This document shows, in pieces, positions 57,901 to 64,000 of a stretch of 64,000 nucleotides of DNA (the stretch's first letter is position 1; the number at the start of each line of letters is the position of its first letter). The notes below the pieces were generated by a model. It saw only the letters and a program-made list of their open reading frames with translations. It did not search any database and was not told the DNA's origin. Origin of the DNA: Rouxiella sp. S1S-2 (lineage in GTDB: Bacteria > Pseudomonadota > Gammaproteobacteria > Enterobacterales > Enterobacteriaceae). The stretch covers positions 4,898,001 through 4,962,000 of the forward strand of contig NZ_WFKL01000001.1 in NCBI RefSeq assembly GCF_009208105.1. Reading direction: 5' to 3'. The translations under genes and the position numbers were made by a program.

Positions 57901-59504
57901 GGCTGGACGGAATAGCTAAGCGTAATGTCATTTTAAAAGCATCTAAAGCGGGATACGAAGATGCCTACGTTTCCTTTAATAAATCTACACCTCGCAAACC
58001 TAATAGTCTAACAATCTATAATTCTACTGAGTTTAAGAAAAGTTATATTTGGGACCAAAATCTTAGTAATAGTCATACCCAAGTACATTGGGCTGATAAT
58101 TTCAGGATTATGGACAAAACTTTCCCGCTTGATCAGGGCGATAACGCGATTAATATCCCTGGGTGGTTTAAAAACAAACAACTTGACTCATCAATAGAAA
58201 CTCTCACTAGAAACAGCAGCAGTACGGATTCAGGAATAAATAGCCTGCCCAACGATTCAACGCAAAATATCAATGCCAAAGAAAATAAACAACTGATCCC
58301 TCAGATTAATTTCAAAGAACAAATACCTTTAATCGCTGCAAGTATGACTATCAATTATCAGAGCGTCACACTCGCGGGTGAACTTGTGAACAGTTTGAAA
58401 GATGAACCTCTAAATGAATCTGCACCTTCTGCACCTTCTGCACCTTTCGCACCTTCTGCACCTACATTAAAGAATGCCCCCCCTAATGTGTTGCTTGTCA
58501 GTACAATCATAGATAGCGTAGAGCAAGATGGCAAAAGCAATAATGTGAGGATGGTTGGGAGTAATAGTAACCCAAATCGTCCTACTACCGTTCAACATTA
58601 CTCAAATACTAACGTTCAGGAAGCCATCAATGGGGCGCAGGAAGCCTCCCAGAAGAGTGAAACATCCACAACTTCCTCTCAATTAGGAACTGACGTAGAT
58701 AGGTCAAAACTCATCATACCAATTGTTTTATTAGTTGACCCGTCGAAAATACCGGGATATACAGCGGGCCAACCACTGCCAATTATCATACCAAACGACG
58801 CTATTGTTGGTATCTATATCCAGGACAATAACGTTGACCCTGCTGACGTCGAAAATGTTATGGAGAAATTAATAGGCCGTAGAGTCCCAGTAACTGTAGC
58901 AGGAATAATCGATAAAGTTAAAGAAACAGAGGCCACCAAAGACTTTACTGATATTAAGCAGGCAAATGACTGGATGGCTAAAAATAGAGCACCCGTCACG
59001 AATGGAAGCCCAGAATGGCTCCCTCCTAATATATTAAGAATTATCAAGAGTGCGACAGCACTCCAATTACATATCGACCTAGCGAATACACCGCTGGGTA
59101 ATAGCCTAATCTTGTCGGAAAAGTTTCTTAAATTAACTGAAAATCTCCCGGACACGCGGGATTATATAAATGACCACTGCATAATTTCCAGTCCAGTCTC
59201 CCATGAGATTAAATTTTCCAAAAGTAAGTTGACACGGCTTAGTTTAGTAATTCAAGCTGAGGGTGTTGATGATAAGCACAAGATCCGCGAATATATCAGG
59301 AACGTTATTAGTACGATGAATGATTCATATAAGTATGTTTTACCACCAAAAATACTTCTCCTTACGAAACAACTGGGCGTAGACGTTGATACCTTTGCTA
59401 CCAAAAATGGGTATATAAATTTTAAGGAACCAGGCGTAAAAAGTTATGATCGCGAGGGAATGATGAAACTCCAACAGTTGCTCTGGACTACCCCAGAGAC
59501 ATAA
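51930..59504 (+). CDS. Giant 2,524-residue multidomain protein, possible large toxin
   Basis: This is one uninterrupted frame; GTG at 51930 with AGGA seven bases upstream is preferred over an unsupported ATG 46 codons earlier. There is no signal peptide. Layout: Ser/Thr-rich start; long helical, coiled-coil-rich region (about 1-1050); hydrophobic stretch (about 1051-1081); two 41-residue Pro/Thr-rich repeats (1212-1282); globular part (about 1330-1690); strongly hydrophobic Gly/Ala segment (about 1691-1741); Ser/Asn/Thr-rich linkers with a repeated DSGLGSNS/DSGINSLP motif; SAP repeats (2164-2178); C-terminal globular domain (about 2254-2524). The 1330-1780 part reminds me of DUF6543/dermonecrotic and Mcf-type toxin modules; this is recollection, not a search result. 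Sampled lines are 38% GC against 58% in gltB, so it is probably acquired. No immunity or secretion gene adjoins it. Alternative: a large adhesin or structural protein. Confidence 0.75.
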   Translation: MSIESKTTFHTAPTESLTIDQTSSTNTVKAVGAKDREYPTIPAQALNKLANAVNASHDVGHDWTNDAFIGAQAERCFNLSPQLGEYINDKTGLQLTASRNNTLTSLVAMTGKADFTEFESTTLLKELTACLMDGLDKIGVDEPFAVGEEDTINTLEKKFNETITGCRADINNAAVKTQSDLEVSIDDIEMLEEFRKLKGRNDEHLVVDREILKVCKEELFGLAEKEGVTQKAAFLVMTLCENVVEMELPKGSYYKMAINEAIDRLSGLADALVYVDSVLAESDDFFNKGQDSENSSLSDNLRTAEEGLKSALTKIKDTPKALNNVSDHKWKQDFQFKTCGNNYNLEYRLKPVKEVLEEKIKRLATDLSGEKARLGKHALALSTLENNTKSPQIKSAATALANVVKLAQQAVATLFSNPEQIACLKATISALNELCNKLSEVDVAYQLRHSGESGQDANVKADQLQRLSDKLYKTASQLKGAVQPMNIYSDPKPKEVLSADVRVLSDLHQATNKALDKLGTVHDRLIDIKRNYRTQKTQVEIAGKKLSAVSKFTVGTAKSAFKAIVHPSRQGVRAIEAGSRHLLDQIKAKLPHQNTRETQMFNALLRASTLEPLNAMQKFCNQAEGMMSSAADVAKTNGKIARDPKEGALSRAKKQDITNTTATERLSKKRADLKQPQKELSAALLNLKNAVKHAKEDLALMEKRFPKRFDKIQAFKTRLEKAEATFQKIEDKFNVNVKPLKAEQNSFIPPSFRGTFERMRSAMVRAETFTTSAVKCWREMPEAAQESLHAAGKALDHSTGPLITQAANILKNDNPSPHDVQSALEEVIESLKTSDRLSPALNGVAGFKEMTEALDKTRNELKDIKSLIPTWISALDAAPLANPTHALSSSEIGAVTTAMNDQLRNAQNTQRDLELSVARTTNRRQDIFSVNSRIIKHIASTFAAQTTAIAGECSPEQREIHDQHIGMSIKECSEYFRKPGDANGEAFSLRLAKEYEQALNGTLTMPKSLNEVMKAHQSFEEYLVKSGSKNLQSSAIYMIASNAINEVLLEVIPPFSTARGVRNLVKTLLTPLTIAMAIGDMNHSVMPGYALPAGAKTEMAKEKIKIAAFKFVRAFTPVLLKLAVDATLTGVEVNRDGLKAVLSKNAKSLPEDLLFAGVSESLSYGANSVAKLSAITPRSVLDKIMESLPDSHLSTLSAKNLYACLSTIADLLTDKPVSSPTEETQSNPAVKTPPQKQDSTVAGANAAGNKAPLTDKPVSSPTEKTQSKPAVKTPPKETAAPYFFDDEGYQGDAPVDESAPVSKQNAPGLEPEPQLAPSSKPDEVSNVRNSSPTYEAMREALAETLRKNRLGEFAVLNNVDGWLKKHIKTQLSEKGFTGPIHWDAKVNVYRPAQQDLRGKPVPRVLLGNTSLYEVALKLHERKWTDTSYEFEFEEPLRHPDTDGINLLTEITQIDAQPAYMQEFDRISQDPEFRANYRKYKSSLLHLTVENYFSNSAEPTTFTKEEVLEKIKSGNVDNLRFYGENVKDMVRITGENGNVLYISLATGEVFEAKNSLLPRGIKFRNEKEGQAFVNLIKRGLKIEHQINVRNFESTRINFPRTTPYNFFESDHKGLVITEPNEESLRAPYPLPFSKSVGKTYRLGTEIIEQYRPEKDIISELAVTDLDYARADVDFLIKSDGEILLDKAVKIIGTAGTMIGVFLLPITGGLSALGSATAGVAIASSSAGSAALTFATGVLPKFVQSYYADNRVDSESAMLDAFSSMAGEAGGYIGGKYFGKFVKTLRGLNADDAIRTLQNSEFGNFLDGYARRKGIAVNDLSDDKLLKLKDFYNANRGGSTTPIDQESSSNSLDSTSSTPSTRETGSNGQTTPKDIDIQRNNSDNSLASNRTSKSSSEDSGLGSNSKSTTDSVQNNSIERMDIPNSGRVPKKPYDLDDINSTVQNDFAQRMNNFEARYTLQNIKYENQLATRTLANELRIKGYSVEVGNVTYTGLDGIAKRNVILKASKAGYEDAYVSFNKSTPRKPNSLTIYNSTEFKKSYIWDQNLSNSHTQVHWADNFRIMDKTFPLDQGDNAINIPGWFKNKQLDSSIETLTRNSSSTDSGINSLPNDSTQNINAKENKQLIPQINFKEQIPLIAASMTINYQSVTLAGELVNSLKDEPLNESAPSAPSAPFAPSAPTLKNAPPNVLLVSTIIDSVEQDGKSNNVRMVGSNSNPNRPTTVQHYSNTNVQEAINGAQEASQKSETSTTSSQLGTDVDRSKLIIPIVLLVDPSKIPGYTAGQPLPIIIPNDAIVGIYIQDNNVDPADVENVMEKLIGRRVPVTVAGIIDKVKETEATKDFTDIKQANDWMAKNRAPVTNGSPEWLPPNILRIIKSATALQLHIDLANTPLGNSLILSEKFLKLTENLPDTRDYINDHCIISSPVSHEIKFSKSKLTRLSLVIQAEGVDDKHKIREYIRNVISTMNDSYKYVLPPKILLLTKQLGVDVDTFATKNGYINFKEPGVKSYDREGMMKLQQLLWTTPET
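55563..55772 (+). repeat. 123-bp in-frame repeat in the giant gene
   Basis: TTGACTGACAAGCCAGTTTC begins at both 55563 and 55686, giving a 123-bp (41-codon) period. The second copy matches for about 29 codons. The encoded unit is LTDKPVSSPTE..KTPP, a flexible Pro/Thr linker. Confidence 0.9.
58419..58463 (+). repeat. Five 9-bp repeats encoding Ser-Ala-Pro
   Basis: TCTGCACCT is repeated with one variant copy (TTCGCACCT) and encodes SAPSAPSAPFAPSAP in the giant protein. Tandem 9-mers can change copy number by slippage without shifting frame, altering linker length. Confidence 0.9.
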
Positions 59505-59577
59505 TCGTCTTCGGGTGGAGAATCTGCCGCATAAAATAGGTTTTGGCAAGTCTAAGATTTAGCCGACGCCAGATGTG

Positions 59578-59607
59578 AAAAGAGACCGCAATGCGGTCTC
59601 TTTTTTT
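59578..59607. terminator. Bidirectional terminator between the giant gene and sspB
   Basis: GAGACCGC-AAT-GCGGTCTC is flanked by AAA and seven T residues and lies between two convergent genes. Confidence 0.88.
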
Positions 59608-59641
59608 AGGGTGCGGTGAGTCATCTTGCTTTAGGTGAAGT

Positions 59642-60127
59642 TTATTTCACAACCCGCAGGGCAGGACGTCCGCCGCGAGGCGGCGTCGGTGGCTCATCGT
59701 CACCGTCTTCAGCGTTATCAGGCAGATCGCCGTCAATTACTGACATCGTCGGTTCGGTAGTTTGGTCTTCGAGCGCCTCGAAAGCGCCTTCACCGTCTAA
59801 AGCAGGTTCTGGCTCGAACATAGTACCTGCGCCGTTTTCACGTGCGTAGATAGCCAGCACAGCGGCGATCGGCACGAAGACTTCGCGCGGTACGCCGCCA
59901 AAACGCGCGTTGAAACGCACATCGGCATTGCCCAGTTCAAGACCGCCCACTGCACGCGGTGCAATGTTCAGAACGATTTGGCCATCGCGAGCGAATTCCA
60001 TCGGCACGCTCACACCCGGTTGGTTAACATCAACCACCAGGTGCGGCGTCAGCTGGTTATCAAGCAACCAGTCATAGAAGGCGCGCAGCAGGAACGGACG
60101 GCGAGGAGACATGTCTGTCATCTCCAT
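59642..60127 (-). CDS. sspB: ClpXP adaptor SspB
   Basis: This 161-residue adaptor delivers ssrA-tagged proteins to ClpXP. The folded domain (1-110) has LLRAFYDWLLDNQLTPHLVVDV; a flexible acidic linker ends in the ClpX-binding tail GGRPALRVVK. It lies 3 bp after sspA, in one operon. Confidence 0.97.
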   Translation of the reverse strand: MEMTDMSPRRPFLLRAFYDWLLDNQLTPHLVVDVNQPGVSVPMEFARDGQIVLNIAPRAVGGLELGNADVRFNARFGGVPREVFVPIAAVLAIYARENGAGTMFEPEPALDGEGAFEALEDQTTEPTMSVIDGDLPDNAEDGDDEPPTPPRGGRPALRVVK

Positions 60128-60130
60128 AAC

Positions 60131-60775
60131 TTAACCCCGAGCACCGTTCAAACGCATTTCGCGCTCTGGCTCAGTCAAAGACGCCAGGAATGCATCACGC
60201 TCAAATACGCGCGTCATATAGCCTTTCAGCTCTTTAGAACCCGCACCAGACAGCTCAATACCCAACTCGGTTAAGCGCCACAACAGCGGAGCCAGGTAGC
60301 AATCCACCAGGCTGAACTCTTCGCTCTTGAAGTAAGGCATGTAAGAGAAGATTGGCGCGATAGCCAGCAGCTCTTCACGCAGCTGTTTGCGTGCTGCGTC
60401 TGCTTCAGCGGCAGAACCCTGCTCAATTTGGCGCAGCAGCGAGTACCAGTCGTTTTCGATACGGTGCATCATCAGACGGCTCTCACCGCGCGCAACCGGA
60501 TAAACCGGCATCAGCGGTGGATGCGGGAAGCGCTCATCGAGGTATTCCATGATGATGCGAGATTCGAAAAGGGTCAGCTCACGATCGACCAACGTAGGCA
60601 CAGTGCGGTACGGGTTGAGGTCAATAAGATCCTGTGGCAGGTTACCCATTTCTACCTGCTCTATCTCGACACTCACACCTTTTTCCGCCAGTACGATACG
60701 TACTTGATGGCTAAAAATGTCGGTCGGGCCAGAAAACAGCGTCATTACCGAACGTTTGTTGGCAGCGACAGCCAT
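60131..60775 (-). CDS. sspA: Stringent starvation protein A
   Basis: This 214-residue GST-fold protein binds RNA polymerase and, in E. coli, lowers H-NS under starvation and supports acid survival. The PHP-type surface segment appears as DERFPHPPLMPVYPV. It lacks GST catalytic residues. The start at 60775 follows GGAGGTTTTC. First gene of sspAB. Confidence 0.97.
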   Translation of the reverse strand: MAVAANKRSVMTLFSGPTDIFSHQVRIVLAEKGVSVEIEQVEMGNLPQDLIDLNPYRTVPTLVDRELTLFESRIIMEYLDERFPHPPLMPVYPVARGESRLMMHRIENDWYSLLRQIEQGSAAEADAARKQLREELLAIAPIFSYMPYFKSEEFSLVDCYLAPLLWRLTELGIELSGAGSKELKGYMTRVFERDAFLASLTEPEREMRLNGARG

Positions 60776-61104
60776 GAAAACCTCCAAGTTTATCTAGAAT
60801 TATACTGCGAATAGCCACTATCAGGCTGCTATCCTGAATAATCGTGCCCATCGAAGTTCGGGCACATCTCACCTGTAACCCACAGTTTCGTAGATAAGCC
60901 AAAGCGGGGGAACACAGCCAGCAAATTCAGCAAGGTTCACAGCTTGGCGAACAGGCGCAAAAGTGTGTGATAGTTTACCAGATTTTGGTCGTTCTGTGGG
61001 GATGTAGGCAAGGATTTAGTGGGGAAATGTGTTTCAGGGAGCAATTAGCCGCGAAAAACAAGGCACTTTGGCCATAGTTTCGGCGTTATTTCCCCGATAC
61101 GCAC
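60776..61104 (-). other. Spacer between rpsI and sspA
   Basis: About 330 bp hold the sspA promoter region on the minus strand. No gene or further clear motif is seen. Confidence 0.4.
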
Positions 61105-61136
61105 GAAAAAAAACCCGGTACAAGACCGGGTTTTTG
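61105..61136 (-). terminator. Terminator after rplM-rpsI
   Basis: On the minus strand AACCCGGTC-TTGT-ACCGGGTT is followed by eight T residues. Confidence 0.9.
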
Positions 61137-61193
61137 TCGCGTTGTGCCTGATTGAAACCGAAGTTGCAATCCACTGCCGAAGCAGGAGGCAGA

Positions 61194-61589
<396 letters not shown>

Positions 61590-61601
61590 CTATAATCCCG
61601 A

Positions 61602-62348
<747 letters not shown>

Positions 62349-63479
62349 TCAAGGAAGGTGTTCGCGAGCCAGGTATTCTTCACTCTGCATTTCCTGTAGT
62401 CGGGACAGGCAGCGCTGATATTCGAACTTCAGGCGTTCACCGCGATAAATCTCGTACATTGGCACTTCAGCCGAGACAACCAGCTTAACGTGACGCTCAT
62501 AGAACTCGTCCACCAGCGCAAGGAAACGTCGTGCAGCATTTTCCTGGTCGGCGTTCATCACCGGTACATTGTGCAGCAGCACGCTGTGGTAGAGCTTCGA
62601 CAGCGCAATATAGTCGAGCTGGCTGCGCGCCTCTTCACACAGGGTGTGGAACTCAACGGCCAATACGCCGTCTGCCGACGCGAGCGCCTTCAGCGGTCGA
62701 TGATTGACCTGCAGCACCGCTTGCTCACCCGCTTTGCCCGCCAGCTTGCCGAACATCTGCTGCATCGGCGCGTCGAGGTCAGAGAGCGTCTGCCCCGTCT
62801 CCGGCGTAAGCCACAGATTGGCCTGCGTCAGCGTGCGCAGGCGATAGTCGATACCCGCATCCACATTCATCACGTCACAAAATTGATTGATAAGCGCAAT
62901 CGCCGGCAGGAAACGCGCGCGCTGCAGGCCGTTACGATAAAGATTGTCAGGCGGAATGTTCGAGGTAGCCACCAGCGTGATGCCACGGGCAAACAGCGCC
63001 TGTAGCAGGGTCGCGAGAAGCATGGCGTCAGTAATATCCGAGACAAAAAACTCATCAAAGCACAGCACGTCGGTCTCTTGCTTAAAACGATCGGCGATCA
63101 CCTCAAGCGGATCCGACTGCCCCTGCAGCGCCGTGAGGTCTTCATGAACGCGCAGCATAAAGCGGTGGAAGTGCAGGCGCATTTTCCGCTCACCCGGCAA
63201 ACTGTGGAAAAACATGTCCATCAGCCAGGTTTTACCTCGCCCCACGCCGCCCCACATATAAAGCCCCTGCACCGGGCGAATCGTGCTTTTGCTCGGCCCC
63301 TTTTTGAACAGACGGCCCAACCAGCCGCCGTTTTCAGCTAATTCCGCTGGTTTTTTCGCTACCAATTCCTGATAAATAGCATCAAGACGCGTCACAGCCT
63401 GTTTTTGAACGGCATCCGGTTGGAACTCTCCGGCATCAAGTGCAGTCTGATAAGAGGTAAGCGGTGTTTTTGGTTGCAT
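62349..63479 (-). CDS. zapE: Cell-division ATPase ZapE
   Basis: This 376-residue AFG1-type AAA ATPase has Walker A GGVGRGKTWLMD, Walker B DVLCFDEFFVSD and the sensor ATSNIPPDNLYRNGLQRARFLP. E. coli ZapE affects FtsZ bundles under stress and low oxygen. The start at 63479 (MQPKTPLTSYQ) follows alignment to E. coli; a further seven codons upstream are open. Divergent from zapG. Confidence 0.96.
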   Translation of the reverse strand: MQPKTPLTSYQTALDAGEFQPDAVQKQAVTRLDAIYQELVAKKPAELAENGGWLGRLFKKGPSKSTIRPVQGLYMWGGVGRGKTWLMDMFFHSLPGERKMRLHFHRFMLRVHEDLTALQGQSDPLEVIADRFKQETDVLCFDEFFVSDITDAMLLATLLQALFARGITLVATSNIPPDNLYRNGLQRARFLPAIALINQFCDVMNVDAGIDYRLRTLTQANLWLTPETGQTLSDLDAPMQQMFGKLAGKAGEQAVLQVNHRPLKALASADGVLAVEFHTLCEEARSQLDYIALSKLYHSVLLHNVPVMNADQENAARRFLALVDEFYERHVKLVVSAEVPMYEIYRGERLKFEYQRCLSRLQEMQSEEYLAREHLP

Positions 63480-63770
63480 GATAATGAACGGTCCCTGCAA
63501 AAATATTTTCAGTGATTGATGGCGCTGTTTTCATGGCCTTTAACGCAGATTTTTCCACTATTTCGCGGCTTTTAACGCACTTGCAGCAGGATTAGACCCC
63601 AACCGAGGTTGCGAAAGTTGCCACAGGATTCCACTAACTCTTGGTTAACGGTTATAGTGGTGTTCTGTTTGACGTAAAGCTTGCCATGTAAAAGTTTTGT
63701 TTAAAAAGATTGGTGAGAAAGTTACGCCAAAAAGCCCTACAGGACAATGTTGTCAATAATAGGAGTTATT

Positions 63771-64000
63771 ATGACCTGGGAGTATGCGCTCATTGGATTA
63801 GTGGTCGGTATCGCCATCGGTGCGGTAGCGATGCGCTTTGGCAATCGTAAATTACGCGATCAGCAAGTGATGCAAAACGAGATAGACAAGAGTAAAGCCG
63901 AGCTGGAAGAGTATCGCCAAGAGCTGGTCGGTCACTTTGCCCGCAGCGCCGAACTGCTCGACAATATGGCAACGGATTACCGTCAGCTGTATCAGCACAT
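63771..64000 (+). CDS. zapG: Z-ring/envelope coordination protein ZapG (YhcB), 5' part
   Basis: The first 76 codons are present: an N-terminal membrane helix (YALIGLVVGIAIGAVAMRFG) followed by a coiled coil (DQQVMQNEIDKSKAELEEY..). It matches YhcB/ZapG, a DUF1043 inner-membrane protein that links elongation, division and lipid synthesis. AGGAGTTATT precedes the ATG. The window cuts the gene. Confidence 0.95.
   Translation, partial: MTWEYALIGLVVGIAIGAVAMRFGNRKLRDQQVMQNEIDKSKAELEEYRQELVGHFARSAELLDNMATDYRQLYQH

Overview
The window is a piece of an Enterobacterales chromosome. Gene content and order largely follow Escherichia coli blocks: lptG-lptF-pepA-holC-valS-yjgM-rraB-argI, pyrBI-ridA, ygjV-uxaA-uxaC-exuT-exuR-yqjA-mzrA-yqjCDEK-yqjF-yqjG-yhaJ-yhaK, rnpB-rsmI-lpoA-yraN-diaA-dolP, mtgA-arcZ-arcB-gltBD, and sspB-sspA-rpsI-rplM-zapE-zapG. 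Several blocks are joined differently from E. coli, and yjgN, elbB and gltF are missing from their usual places. An Anbu-type proteasome-like cluster is also present. Together this suggests a non-coliform member such as Yersiniaceae (Rahnella/Serratia/Rouxiella-like). The genus is my inference.

Left edge (1-4000): the N-terminal part of a P4-type integrase lies just downstream of tRNA-Leu(CAA), so the window begins at the end of an integrated island. A general porin and the AmpH penicillin-binding protein follow. Region 4000-17900 is housekeeping: LPS export (lptFG), aminopeptidase PepA, Pol III chi, ValRS, RNase E regulator RraB, and two carbamoyl-phosphate users, argI behind ArgR boxes and pyrBI behind a PyrL leader and attenuator. 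An orphan GH13_18 sugar phosphorylase sits between argI and pyrL. Region 18000-22100 is a tightly overlapping four-gene operon (circularly permuted ATP-grasp, alpha-E, transglutaminase, Anbu peptidase) preceded by a good sigma-54 promoter and a possible NtrC site. Region 22100-28500 is hexuronate uptake and breakdown.

Region 28500-35400 is the yqj/yha envelope-stress and quinone/electrophile block. Region 35400-41560 has RNase P RNA followed by 114-bp tandem repeats of its own 3' end, then cell-envelope genes (lpoA, dolP, mtgA) and the replication regulator diaA. Region 41560-45690 has gene remnants, the sRNA ArcZ convergent with arcB and overlapping its 3' end, and the arcB-gltB spacer. gltBD encodes glutamate synthase.

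The most unusual object is a single uninterrupted 2,524-codon gene (51930-59504) between gltD and sspB. It is AT-richer than its neighbours and has Pro/Ser/Thr-rich repeats. One hydrophobic module looks to me like those of dermonecrotic/Mcf-type large toxins. It has no recognisable partner gene. The window ends in zapG.
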